NCBI RefSeq assembly: GCF_010671925.1 | Contig: NZ_JAAHIH010000006.1 | Coordinates: forward strand, 806,001-870,000 | Origin: Moorena sp. SIOASIH | Lineage (GTDB): Bacteria; Cyanobacteriota; Cyanobacteriia; Cyanobacteriales; Coleofasciculaceae | Direction: 5' to 3' | Length of the DNA: 64,000 nt | Part shown: positions 1 through 8,748 of the stretch, piece by piece | Layout: each line of letters starts with the position of its first letter | Position numbering within the stretch: position 1 is the stretch's first letter | Made by a program: the position numbers and the translations under genes | Notes under the pieces: generated by a model | Databases searched by the model: none | What the model was told of the DNA's origin: nothing | The model's input: the letters and a program-made list of their open reading frames with translations, nothing else

Positions 1-60
1 TGGATTTACAGATAAAATACCCTTGGCAAGAAAAATCAGCCATCACGTTGAAATAGATAA

Positions 61-345
61 CTACAGTTGTAAACAATCAGCGATCAGCTATCAGCGATCA
101 GCTATCAGCTAATGCGCACGCTACTTGAGGTGCTTATGCGCTATTGGCACGCTACTTGAGAAGTAGCAAACTGTTAATAAGAAAAGAGGTAAGCCTTCGG
201 TTAATCGTAAGCATTCAGCCGTCAGCCGTCAGCCGTTGGCTACGGTACTGTTCGCGCAGCGTGCGCGTAGCCCATAGGCTAATAGCTGAATGCTGAATGC
301 TGAATGCTGATTGCTTACTTGAAAACTTTACTGAGGAAAAATAAT
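61..345. repeat. Dispersed heptamer repeats, no gene
   Basis: The stretch before the first gene is made of short tandem units such as CAGCTAT/CAGCGAT and GCCGTCA, plus a short palindrome with TTCGCGCAGCGTGCGCGTAGC. The same units recur at about 43010-43170, 45180-45330, 52265-52300 and 63680-63890. No coding signal was seen. Confidence 0.7.
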
Positions 346-346
346 C

Positions 347-1096
347 ATGACTAGTAAACTAGCGATCGCATTGATCGCAATTAGCGTTTTCGATCTTTCG
401 GCAAAAGGGGTTAGTGCTGCGTCGATTACTCCCATCAACCTTGACGACCTGACCCTGGGAGCAACTATCACAGGACCAGTGGGTCCGACAGTAGATGCAT
501 CCTTAATCAATGGTGATGGAAACAGCTTGGGAGACCTGACCAGTAGCGTTTCTTGTCCTGTTGGTTTTCTGAGTTGTGTGCCGCCCCAAAATCCAGCGGG
601 AACCATCTACACTTATATACACAAAGTTACTCCTGGTGTAGAGTTTCCTAACGATCCCCCCTTCCCTCAACCGGATGGTTTACTTCGGTTTGATGATGTC
701 AATCAGTTCGGGTTGGAGTTCAAAGCTGAAGGCTTTACAGGAGTTGCGGGCTATAGCTTTGGGGAAGCGAAGCAGGCACTGGGTCCGAGTGGGGAGTTTT
801 CAATAAAGCTTGATCAAGAGGGCAGTCTAGTCTGGAGCGTTGTCGGTGGAGCAGATTGGAGTACTAATTCCGACACTCCAGAAACCATCTCTTTCTTTTG
901 GCAAACGACACAACCTCCCATTGGTCCATTTGGGACGTTCACGGCTAAGAATGATACTCAATCCGGAACAGGTAATGGTCCATTGCCTCTAGCAGTGCCA
1001 GTGCCTGAACCGATGTCGTCTCAGGGTCTACTGGCTCTGGGCTTTCTGGGCTTAGGATTAGTGGTTAAGAGGGCTATCGGCTCTAGTGTCTTTTAA
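347..1096 (+). CDS. PEP-CTERM sorting-domain exoprotein
   Basis: This 249-residue protein has an N-terminal signal peptide (hydrophobic stretch after MTSKLAIAL, likely cleavage near ..VSAAS). It ends in a typical PEP-CTERM tail: VPVPEP at about residue 222, a hydrophobic helix (LLALGFLGLGLVV), then a basic KR end. PEP-CTERM proteins are exported and processed by an exosortase/EpsH-type system, often in strains making extracellular polysaccharide. The middle is Gly/Pro/Thr-rich with no recognised enzymatic motif, so the specific role is unknown. Two more PEP-CTERM proteins are at 43222-43857 and 45635-46189. The ATG is preceded by GAGGAAAA, a plausible ribosome binding site. Confidence 0.8.
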   Translation: MTSKLAIALIAISVFDLSAKGVSAASITPINLDDLTLGATITGPVGPTVDASLINGDGNSLGDLTSSVSCPVGFLSCVPPQNPAGTIYTYIHKVTPGVEFPNDPPFPQPDGLLRFDDVNQFGLEFKAEGFTGVAGYSFGEAKQALGPSGEFSIKLDQEGSLVWSVVGGADWSTNSDTPETISFFWQTTQPPIGPFGTFTAKNDTQSGTGNGPLPLAVPVPEPMSSQGLLALGFLGLGLVVKRAIGSSVF

Positions 1097-1103
1097 GGGA
1101 ATT

Positions 1104-1178
1104 AGTAGTTAGTAGGGAGTCTTGATGCAGTAGCTAGATCAAGACTGCATCAAGACATTGTATCTACCTGATCAGGAA
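1104..1178. repeat. 75-bp direct repeat, copy 1
   Basis: This 75-bp block recurs base for base at 2946-3020 in the same orientation. Inside it GTCTTGATGCAGT and ACTGCATCAAGAC form an inverted repeat able to fold into a hairpin. The two copies flank the patatin gene. The rest of the 1097-1517 gap holds no recognisable gene. Confidence 0.85.
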
Positions 1179-1517
1179 TAAAAAGGCTATATCTATTGGT
1201 TTGTAGACTGATAATTGGGTGAGCTTTTGGGATAAATGTATCGAGAGGGTGACTAAAATAATGATAGTCAATCCCAATAAGCTCCCCTATTATAAAAAGG
1301 GTTTGAGGGGTAGGTCGTTTATTCTGTAAGCTTCTTAGCCATTTATGTCACCCCCCCAGTTGACTTATATGTCAACGGAGGGATGGGAGTTTGTGGCAGC
1401 AGCTCCCTTGGGAGGTGGAGAAAGTGCGCTGTATGGGATTGTTGCTTATTGTAAGCGTCCATGTTTAAAAATAGCGACTTCTCTCCAAGAACAATAATGG
1501 CAATTTGATCAATAAAT

Positions 1518-2693
1518 TTAAGCTAAGGAAGCCGTTGCTGGCACTTTGTTTGTCTCCTGAGTTTCCTGATTCTCCTGATGCTCCTGATTCTTTTCTATGA
1601 ATTTTCCAATGTCAACTTTTTTAGTGTCAGCAAATTTTTTGGCTGCATCCAGTAATTTTTTAATATTCTTTGTACTAGCATCATCCATTTCTTCGTTGAT
1701 TTTTTGATGGAGAAATTTATTTTTTTGATCTTCTGTATCAAGGAACTTACGAGGTTCATCTTCACTGCTTCTTTCCTCAAATCTTTCATTTATGTCAAAT
1801 TGAAGCCGTAAATAAGCATCGGAATTGATTGCCTTGAAAATCTGTTGACAGGTAGTAGTAGTAATCTGAGCTTGACTTCCCATAAAGACATCGGCTATCC
1901 TTCTAGCCCATCCAAGACTACCCCAGTCAAAAATACCCCAGTATTTCATAGCTTTGTATTTAAAAGGTGTAGTAGTTCTGCCTGTTCCAATAGAAAGAAT
2001 AGAAATGTTTTCAATTCTGGCTCCTCTTAACATGGCATGAGCAAGGGCTGCCATTTCAGGGCAGTTAGCACCCACTCCACCATCAACGTGAGGAAATTTC
2101 CAGTCCCCCCATCTGAATTCATAGGGAGGAAAGAAAGTAGGAGCAGATGCAGAACTCGTACAAATTTCCCATAGTTTCATATCGTTAAACCAGCGTTTGG
2201 GTTCAAATTTACTGGTCAAACTGTTAAAAAAAGTTGTGTTACGAGAAAAAGTGTCATAGGCCAGAATTAACAATTCTGCTTTGGAAATTTCGGACACTTT
2301 ACGCCATGTAATTTCTTCATTCTTGCCTTTTGGTTTTAGCTCCTCTCGTAAGACTTTAATTAATCCTTTATTCGAATACTTGGAGCCAAAGAAAAAGGAT
2401 ATGACTTTACGTAACCATGAAGCATGGAAAATTTCTCGACCTCTGTCTTCATAAACCTCCCTCAGTTCTTTTGGTGTTTTACCTATGGCTAGACCAGCCG
2501 CTATGATTGCACCAGTAGATGTCCCGGCGATTAGGTCGAAGTATTTGTTTAAAGGTTGATCTTCCCCTAGTATCTCCTGTACTTCCTCTAGAATTCTTGC
2601 AGTTACTACTCCCCGAATTCCTCCACCATCTAAAGCAAGTATCTTGAATTTTTTCTTTTCCTCGTTTTGATCGTTTTGAGATGACATATGCAA
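1518..2693 (-). CDS. Patatin-like phospholipase
   Basis: This 391-residue patatin-family protein is predicted to hydrolyse acyl esters of membrane lipids with a Ser-Asp dyad. The oxyanion-hole glycines are in DGGGIRG (residues 22-28), the nucleophile is Ser59 in GTSTG, and the catalytic Asp lies in VDGG at about residue 205. The C-terminal 120 residues are charged and probably helical (EEMDD..KKLLDAAKK), ending in a Gln/Glu-rich tail. Bacterial patatins serve in lipid turnover, as toxins, or as CBASS effectors (CapV). No cyclase or sensor gene is adjacent, so a defence role is not supported. The gene stands alone in opposite orientation to its neighbours and is flanked by a 75-bp direct repeat. 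An alternative ATG lies two codons downstream. Confidence 0.88.
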   Translation of the reverse strand: MHMSSQNDQNEEKKKFKILALDGGGIRGVVTARILEEVQEILGEDQPLNKYFDLIAGTSTGAIIAAGLAIGKTPKELREVYEDRGREIFHASWLRKVISFFFGSKYSNKGLIKVLREELKPKGKNEEITWRKVSEISKAELLILAYDTFSRNTTFFNSLTSKFEPKRWFNDMKLWEICTSSASAPTFFPPYEFRWGDWKFPHVDGGVGANCPEMAALAHAMLRGARIENISILSIGTGRTTTPFKYKAMKYWGIFDWGSLGWARRIADVFMGSQAQITTTTCQQIFKAINSDAYLRLQFDINERFEERSSEDEPRKFLDTEDQKNKFLHQKINEEMDDASTKNIKKLLDAAKKFADTKKVDIGKFIEKNQEHQENQETQETNKVPATASLA

Positions 2694-2839
2694 ATAAATC
2701 TCTGCTTGACTTACTTGTACTAAGTCTTCCCTGTTCGGTTATGGAAATTTAACAAGGATACTTCTTTCAGAGAAATTTTTTTTCTGGGGGGGCGACATGG
2801 AAGCTAAAATCCATACTGGGTAATAATTTCAGCACCCAT

Positions 2840-2935
2840 AATTAGAGAGAGGGTGGGGAGGGTGGGAAGTGTGGGGAGGGTGGGAAGTGTGGGGAGGGTG
2901 GGAAGCGTGGGGAGATGGGGAGATGGGGACTTTAC
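2840..2935. repeat. GGGTGGGAAGTGTGGGGAG-type tandem repeat
   Basis: Purine-rich units (GGGTGGGAAGTGTGGGGA, then GAGATGGG) repeat in tandem. They lie in a 600-bp gene-free interval between the patatin gene and capA that also holds copy 2 of the 75-bp repeat. Confidence 0.7.
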
Positions 2936-2945
2936 AAGGCTAGGG

Positions 2946-3020
2946 AGTAGTTAGTAGGGAGTCTTGATGCAGTAGCTAGATCAAGACTGCATCAAGACAT
3001 TGTATCTACCTGATCAGGAA
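2946..3020. repeat. 75-bp direct repeat, copy 2
   Basis: Identical to 1104-1178 over 75 bases and in the same orientation. It contains the same internal hairpin around CTTGATGCAG/CTGCATCAAG. The distance between copies is 1842 bp, with the patatin gene in between. Confidence 0.85.
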
Positions 3021-3295
3021 CAGAAACGTTATATATTTATTTTTGTATTAAGTCGCGAATCATGATATAATGCCGCGCCCTGAAACTGTGATCACGGAAT
3101 TGTTTTAGGGACTTGCGTGTAAACAAAATAGCGATTAAAGTATATTGGGAAAAGTAATATTATCTACAATACTCAAAAAAACCAAACTGTTTTTGCCGAC
3201 CCTACCAGCTAAAAGCTTAAACTCTGATAACATATTTTAGTCATGATTCTTCTTTTAATTGCTGTAATTCTAAATACTACATTTTGAAGTTGAAA

Positions 3296-5665
3296 ATGTG
3301 GATTGTAGCACTAAGGGAGATGCTGGCGAATCTGATGCAATGGCCTAGGAAGTGGCCTAGAAAATTCACTATCCGTGCAGTACGTGGAGGAGTTTGTTGT
3401 TTTGTATTAGTCCTGTGCTTTACTTTATGGCCTTACCCTGGATCAGCCCAAGCCTGGTCTCTCCGGGAATGGTTAAATACCTTAGTCGCTCAAGAAATTA
3501 GTCTAGGGCGTCAGTATCACCATACCCCCCTCCAGGTGCAGGGAACAATCCTGGAAACGGGGGGTATGCCTCTGGGTAATATTCCGGTTCGCCTAGGGCA
3601 GGAAGAAACAATTACTAATCCATCAGGGCAGTATCGCTTTCCCTTTATGCCCCGTCATAATGCCCTGTTGGAAATTGATGCTCCTGACTATTACCAGGAA
3701 GTGATTCCTCTAGTTCTGGCCTTACCCCTGACAGTCTCGGAAGTGGAAGTAGAGCCGATTGCCCTGGTGAAACGGACAGATTCGGAGGCCAGGCTTCTGT
3801 TCGGGGGAGATGTAGCGATGGGTAGGCGGTTTCTCGACCCAGAAGAGAATACCCCCCGCAATCGGATTCCTAAAAATAACCCTGATGCGCTGATTCAAGC
3901 ATCCCATCCGAGACGGGGCAGTGCCAAGGTGTTAGAAGGTTTACAGCCTCTGTTCCAGCCTAAGGTCAGTGATTTTCGTAGTGTCAATCTGGAAACTCCT
4001 GTCCTGGATGACCCTAGGACCCCCCACTGGGCGAAACCCTACAGTTTTTTCACCCTCCCTGAATCAGTCCGCCAGCTGCGCAAACTAGGGGTTGATTATG
4101 TAGCCCTAGGGAATAATCACCTCTGGGACTACTTAGCTTCTGGTTTGACTACCACTCTGGAGCAGTTACAAACTATTGGCCTGGCCTACAGTGGCGCTGG
4201 ACTTACCCCAAATGCAGCCCAGGAACCCGATCACCGACAATTGGGCAATACCAATTACAGCCTATTTTCCTTTACCTCAATTGCAGGCGATCGCTATCGA
4301 GAACCCCTACAGTTTGTGGCTAGCGACCATCAGGGGGGTGCAGCAGACTTGCGGGACATAGCAACAGTAAAATCCGTAATTGCGGAGGAACGAGAGCAAG
4401 GGCGTTTCCCGATTGTCCAAGTCCACACTGGTACTGAATACACCTATGCCCCCACGTCTTATGGGAGGGGTCTGATAGACCAAGTGGCGAGTGCTGGAGC
4501 AGGGCTGGTGGTGGGACACCATCCCCATGTGGCTCAAGGCTTAGGGTTTCGTCAGGGTGTCCCTTTATTTTATAGTCTTGGTAACCTGGTGTTTGATTCC
4601 GATCGCCTGGAGACCTTACTGGAATTGGTAGCCTTGGTGGATATCGAGAATGAAGACGTGACGAGGCTCCAGGTTATTCCGATTTATTTGGAAGACTATC
4701 GTCCCCAACTGATAGGGGGAGACCTAGCCAATCGGTTTATCCGGAGGATTGGGGAGTTTTCTGAGGATGGAGTACTGGTTTATCCCTATCTAAATCGGGG
4801 TTGGGTTTCCCTGGAAGGGGCTGATGGGTCTGATGTCAGGATTCAAGACTACAGTATAGATGTTCCGGTCATGATCAATAAGGATGGCTGGGGAGTAGTG
4901 GATTTGCGGGGGCTGGCTCCGAGTGAAGCCTCTCTATATCAGGTGCAAGTCAGCGCTGGTGAAGTCTCCCAACTCCGTTTAGGGCGGGATTTAATGGGAT
5001 TTGGTGAGGCAGAAGATTGGGACATGGACTCCAATGAACAAGACCTCAACCGCTGGGGGGTATCTAAGACAGGGAAGACATCCTTTCCGTGTTATCAAGG
5101 AGCCTATCGAGGTATCACCGGGATTTGTCTAGAGCGATCGCATCGCAATCTGATGGTGGCTGTGGTTCCTTTTCGTCATCGGATACGGGTATTTGGAGAT
5201 GCGGTTGATCGCCCTCAGAAAGACCTGACGATGGTGGGATATGTACGGGGGGAAAATGCCGGTCCGATAGAGCTGAAAGTCCGCTATCGTGCCAGTGAAG
5301 GGGAGCAAGGGTTTGGGGATAGGACTGTATTTACTCACCCTGGTCATACTTTTGACTGGGAACGGATTGTGGTAGACTTAGCAATGCCTGAGGATAAGCC
5401 AAAGGAGCAGGTGGCCAATCCTAAAAAAGATAATCCTCGTGCTGTGATGCTCTGGTTGCGTCACTATCCTCCCCAAGAAGGAAAGGGGCTAGCAATGTTC
5501 GATGACTTTGCCTGTGTCAGTTGGGAAAAGCCCCTAAATCTGAACAATCCGATTCAGCTTTCGGTGCCTCATGCCCTTGACTTTTTACGGTTGACCGGTA
5601 CCCCTGGTCTAGTGAAACTGCGCTTGACTTTTCGGGCTTTTCAGCCTAATTTTTCTAGGCAGTAG
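3296..5665 (+). CDS. capA: CapA-family poly-gamma-glutamate synthesis protein
   Basis: CapA/PgsA proteins belong to a metallophosphatase-like family needed for making or exporting poly-gamma-glutamate. Here a membrane anchor (GGVCCFVLVLCFTLW, about residues 32-46) is followed by a beta-sandwich carboxypeptidase-regulatory-like domain (GTILETGGMPLGNIPVRL) and then the CapA domain. The CapA domain shows LLFGGDVAMGRRF, NLETPVLDD, LGNNHLWDYL, VVGHHPHVAQGL and YSLGNLVFD. About 300 residues after the CapA core have no recognised domain, making the protein (789 aa) about twice the usual length. ATG 3296 was chosen over an in-frame TTG at 3284. The gene heads a capA-capB-capC operon, an order that differs from the B, C, A order of Bacillus. 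The true polymer is unproven. Confidence 0.87.
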   Translation: MWIVALREMLANLMQWPRKWPRKFTIRAVRGGVCCFVLVLCFTLWPYPGSAQAWSLREWLNTLVAQEISLGRQYHHTPLQVQGTILETGGMPLGNIPVRLGQEETITNPSGQYRFPFMPRHNALLEIDAPDYYQEVIPLVLALPLTVSEVEVEPIALVKRTDSEARLLFGGDVAMGRRFLDPEENTPRNRIPKNNPDALIQASHPRRGSAKVLEGLQPLFQPKVSDFRSVNLETPVLDDPRTPHWAKPYSFFTLPESVRQLRKLGVDYVALGNNHLWDYLASGLTTTLEQLQTIGLAYSGAGLTPNAAQEPDHRQLGNTNYSLFSFTSIAGDRYREPLQFVASDHQGGAADLRDIATVKSVIAEEREQGRFPIVQVHTGTEYTYAPTSYGRGLIDQVASAGAGLVVGHHPHVAQGLGFRQGVPLFYSLGNLVFDSDRLETLLELVALVDIENEDVTRLQVIPIYLEDYRPQLIGGDLANRFIRRIGEFSEDGVLVYPYLNRGWVSLEGADGSDVRIQDYSIDVPVMINKDGWGVVDLRGLAPSEASLYQVQVSAGEVSQLRLGRDLMGFGEAEDWDMDSNEQDLNRWGVSKTGKTSFPCYQGAYRGITGICLERSHRNLMVAVVPFRHRIRVFGDAVDRPQKDLTMVGYVRGENAGPIELKVRYRASEGEQGFGDRTVFTHPGHTFDWERIVVDLAMPEDKPKEQVANPKKDNPRAVMLWLRHYPPQEGKGLAMFDDFACVSWEKPLNLNNPIQLSVPHALDFLRLTGTPGLVKLRLTFRAFQPNFSRQ

Positions 5666-5879
5666 GGACTTCGGAGCAGGGAGTAGGGAGTAGGGTAAAC
5701 ATTATATGTTCCTGATTAGACTAAAACTTGCTATCTATTCAATTTTCGTCTTATATCATGTCAGGATATTACCCTTAATAAAAATCTCCCCATCTTCCCA
5801 TCTCCCCATCTCCCCACCCTCTCCTTAATTATGGGTATTCAAGACTTGATATTAAATAATTGGGAGGCTTAAGTTTCAG
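5666..5879. repeat. Intergenic heptamer/octamer repeats between capA and capB
   Basis: This short gap contains GGGAGTAG units just after capA and CATCTCCC/CATCTTCC units further on. No hairpin followed by a T-run was seen, so capA and capB may be cotranscribed. Confidence 0.5.
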
Positions 5880-7247
5880 ATGTTCAAGGAGGCTCTGCCT
5901 TTTTTACTGACTCTAGCCAGCTTGGTAGTCTACATTTTATATTTACTTGTTTCCTATTGGCAATTTCGTCAAAAACGGGATCAAATTTTGTATCGGGTTC
6001 ATGTTAATGGCATTCGAGGCAAGTCCACGGTGACCCGCTATGTGGCAGCAGTTGTTAGGGCAGCAGGGTATCAAACCTTTGGCAAGATTACTGGTAGCAC
6101 TACCCATATTCTCCATCCCAATGGTAAAGAGTCTGTTTGGCCGCGAAAAGGCTATGCCAATGTTAACGAGCAAGTGGCAGTGATGCGCTATTTTTTTCGG
6201 CAGCAGGTAGAAGCGGTGGTGATGGAATGTATGGCGATTAACCCAGTCTATGGGGAATGGCTGGAAAAAAAAGTGATGCGCTCTCACGTTAGCATCATTA
6301 CTAATGTTCGCTACGACCATCCAGAATATTTAGGGGAAACTCTGGAAGAAATTGCCCATTCCCTAGCAGTGACTATTCCTGAAAATGGTATTGTGATCAC
6401 GGCTGAATCAAATCCGATATTACTGGATATTCTCAACAGGGAAGCTAAACAAAGGGGCGCTAAATTGATTGCAGCGAATGCTAGTGAGGTGATGGCTGAA
6501 GACCTGAAAGGATTTAGTGCTGTGACTATAGAAGATAATGTTGCGATCGCACTAGAAGTAGGAAAGCTATTGGGAGTTCCTCGTAAACGGGCGGTTCAGG
6601 CTATGTGGCAGACTCTCAATGATGAGAGTGCTCTGAAACTGGAATCCTTTAATTGGCGAGATACTGGCATCGTTTGGGCTAACTTGTTTGCGGTCAATGA
6701 CAGGGAAAGCTTTAATTTACTTTGCGATCGCATTTTTAAACAATATCCTGACCACGCCAAAGTGGTTTTACTCAACAACCGTTCCGATCGACTACCACGA
6801 GTAGCGTTATTCGCCAATCTTGCTAAGAGCTTGAGCTTTGATCGAGTGGTTACTATCGGAAGCTGCGAAGCAGAAGTACAAAAGTTATTCGCCAGTGAAC
6901 CAGAACGTTTAGTGTTACTGGGTGACTCTACTCCTTTTAAAGATGCTCCTGGTACGACCTTACTAACCCAAATTACTGAAATCATAACGGAGCAAAAGAT
7001 TCTGTTGGTGGGAGCTGTTAATATCCATACTCCTCAAGCCCAAGAACTCTTAAGTTTATTCCAAACCTTAGTCCAGGCTGCGAAATTGGAAGCAGTACTA
7101 AAACCGAAACAGAAAAAGAATAAACAGAAAAGGATCCAACAGAAAAGACTCAAACAGAAACGACTCAAGCAGAAACGATTCAAACAGAAAAGAACCAAAC
7201 AAAAAGTATGTTCGAAACCATCAATACGTCAGAAATCACTCGTTTAG
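5880..7247 (+). CDS. capB: Poly-gamma-glutamate synthase subunit PgsB/CapB
   Basis: The protein is an ATP-dependent amide ligase of the Mur-ligase-related CapB family, thought to polymerise glutamate at the membrane. It has an N-terminal membrane segment (LPFLLTLASLVVYILYLLVSYW) and the nucleotide-binding loop VNGIRGKSTVTR. These are followed by the family motifs KITGSTTHILHPNG, VMECMAINP and NVRYDHPEYLG. The core covers about residues 1-400. The last 50 residues are odd: a Lys/Gln-rich tail (KQKRLKQKRLKQKRFKQKR) encoded by roughly 15-bp tandem repeats. The gene overlaps capC by 40 bp in another frame, which supports translational coupling. Confidence 0.92.
   Translation: MFKEALPFLLTLASLVVYILYLLVSYWQFRQKRDQILYRVHVNGIRGKSTVTRYVAAVVRAAGYQTFGKITGSTTHILHPNGKESVWPRKGYANVNEQVAVMRYFFRQQVEAVVMECMAINPVYGEWLEKKVMRSHVSIITNVRYDHPEYLGETLEEIAHSLAVTIPENGIVITAESNPILLDILNREAKQRGAKLIAANASEVMAEDLKGFSAVTIEDNVAIALEVGKLLGVPRKRAVQAMWQTLNDESALKLESFNWRDTGIVWANLFAVNDRESFNLLCDRIFKQYPDHAKVVLLNNRSDRLPRVALFANLAKSLSFDRVVTIGSCEAEVQKLFASEPERLVLLGDSTPFKDAPGTTLLTQITEIITEQKILLVGAVNIHTPQAQELLSLFQTLVQAAKLEAVLKPKQKKNKQKRIQQKRLKQKRLKQKRFKQKRTKQKVCSKPSIRQKSLV
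7096..7206 (+). repeat. In-frame 15-bp tandem repeat in the 3' end of capB
   Basis: Units close to AAACAGAAAAGACTC repeat about seven times and encode the basic KQKRL-like tail of CapB. The repeat runs up to the start codon of capC. Confidence 0.8.
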
Positions 7248-8188
7248 CTTTGCTGATTGGGGCTTATTCAGCCCTTCATTACAAAAAAACGGAAGGGGTA
7301 ATCCCAGGGGGAATTATTGTTCCAGGGCTTTTAGTGGTAAGCCTAATCTTGTCGCCCATGTGGGGGATTAGCTTAATTGCTTTGGCTTTTGTTTTATATG
7401 CTTTCTATCAATGCTACTTTAAACAATCGTCCAAACCTCGAACACCAATGTATATTTTGGCACTGATATCCCTATTTTCAGTTTATCCGATTGCCATCCT
7501 ATACGACAACTTAGGCTGGATGGAATTATCCCAGGAGAGTCTGACCGGTAGTTTGCTCCCGGCTATCATTGCCTTTAGTTGGCTTAAACAGAAGCGGTTG
7601 AAGGTTCTACAAGGTATTGGTATCACTACCCTATTTACAGGGGGAATGGTGGCGACAATTTATTGGCTGGGTTGGTCTTGGCTCGATCTCGACTTTAATA
7701 TTGTTCATCCTGCCTATGCCGATCAACTGGATATTGAGTTCAATTATCCGATGTTTCAATTTGGGATAGTACTGCTTTTAGGTTACTGGATTTACCAAAA
7801 GTCATCCGTACGATCCGGTGGTTATATTGTTCTTTCGGCTGCTGCTGCTTTGTTAATGCAACCCCTGAGTGCGGTGGCTTTTTTGCTGGGATGCTTGTTA
7901 GTTGGTACTTTAAGTTGGTTTATTTCTCGCTATAGCCTGATCATAGGACTTAATCGTTATAGTTTGGTGTTATTTATGAGTGTAGTCTATGTTTGGGGTG
8001 TGGAATTATTAGTACTACTAGTTAATCCGACATTAGTTCCCTTCCGGGGCTTAAATTTATTAGTTGTAATTGCTATGATATCCTTGGTGAATGATGCCCT
8101 ACTGTATTGGAAACAAGGAGGGCTAAAGTATATGACGCTTATTGGTTTGGTGGCAATTGTTATTCATATATTAGCAAATAATATATAG
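7208..8188 (+). CDS. capC: Poly-gamma-glutamate biosynthesis protein PgsC/CapC
   Basis: This 326-residue polytopic membrane protein has about ten hydrophobic segments. The N-terminal part (GAYSALHYKKTEGVIPGGIIVPGLLV) matches the CapC/PgsC signature, including a conserved Gly-Gly-Ile-Ile-Val-Pro-Gly turn. Family members are usually about 150 residues, so this resembles a long form with two CapC-like halves; a second similar stretch is SSVRSGGYIVLSAAAALL. CapC works with CapB as the membrane-embedded synthase. Its ATG lies inside the 3' end of capB. Confidence 0.85.
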   Translation: MFETINTSEITRLALLIGAYSALHYKKTEGVIPGGIIVPGLLVVSLILSPMWGISLIALAFVLYAFYQCYFKQSSKPRTPMYILALISLFSVYPIAILYDNLGWMELSQESLTGSLLPAIIAFSWLKQKRLKVLQGIGITTLFTGGMVATIYWLGWSWLDLDFNIVHPAYADQLDIEFNYPMFQFGIVLLLGYWIYQKSSVRSGGYIVLSAAAALLMQPLSAVAFLLGCLLVGTLSWFISRYSLIIGLNRYSLVLFMSVVYVWGVELLVLLVNPTLVPFRGLNLLVVIAMISLVNDALLYWKQGGLKYMTLIGLVAIVIHILANNI

Positions 8189-8192
8189 GAAA

Positions 8193-8302
8193 GGGAGTAG
8201 GGAGTAGGGAGTAGGGAGTAGGGAGTAGGGAGTAGGGAGTAGGGAGTAGGGAGTAGGGAGTAGGGAGTAGGGAGTAGGGAGTAGGGAGTAGGGAGTAGGG
8301 AG
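8193..8302. repeat. (GGGAGTA)n heptanucleotide array
   Basis: About 15 perfect tandem copies of the 7-mer GGGAGTA follow directly after capC. It is a member of the GGGARNN heptamer family found all over this window. Confidence 0.95.
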
Positions 8303-8394
8303 TGTGGGTAGTTTATTAGAATTTTTTGCTAATTGCAAAAGCGCTGCATTGCTTGATCATAATACTAAAAAATTATCGGATATCTTGACACTAT

Positions 8395-8685
8395 TCCCGA
8401 TTCCCGATTCCCGATTCCCGATTCCCGATTCCCGATTCCCGATTCCCGATTCCCGATTCCCGATTCCCGATTCCCGATTCCCGATTCCCGATTCCCGATT
8501 CCCGATTCCCGATTCCCGATTCCCGATTCCCGATTCCCGATTCCCGATTCCCGATTCCCGATTCCCGATTCCCGATTCCCGATTCCCGATTCCCGATTCC
8601 CGATTCCCGATTCCCGATTCCCGATTCCCGATTCCCGATTCCCGATTCCCGATTCCCTGCTCCCTGCTCCCTGCTCCCTGCTCCC
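8395..8685. repeat. (GATTCCC)n heptanucleotide array with TGCTCCC end
   Basis: Roughly 37 near-perfect tandem copies of GATTCCC are followed by four copies of the variant TGCTCCC. Because 7 is not a multiple of 3, long open frames run through on both strands; they are not genes. Confidence 0.95.
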
Positions 8686-8748
8686 TAAAACCCAATAATT
8701 TGTACCTCACCCAATTGCAAACCCCTGTATATAAAAAGGATAACTAAG

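Noticed and set aside
1518..2693. CBASS-type defence system around the patatin gene
   Set aside because: No nucleotide cyclase, Cap2/Cap3 or similar gene is adjacent; only the lipase domain is present.
8193..8685. Possible CRISPR array
   Set aside because: Units are 7 bp and perfectly contiguous, with no spacers of 30-40 bp and no cas gene nearby. No CRISPR array was seen anywhere in the window.
8304..8747. 147-codon open frame and its 117-codon minus-strand partner over the GATTCCC array
   Set aside because: Both are products of a 7-bp repeat, which cycles through the three frames without stops; the peptide is a pure SRFPIPD repeat with no coding signal.
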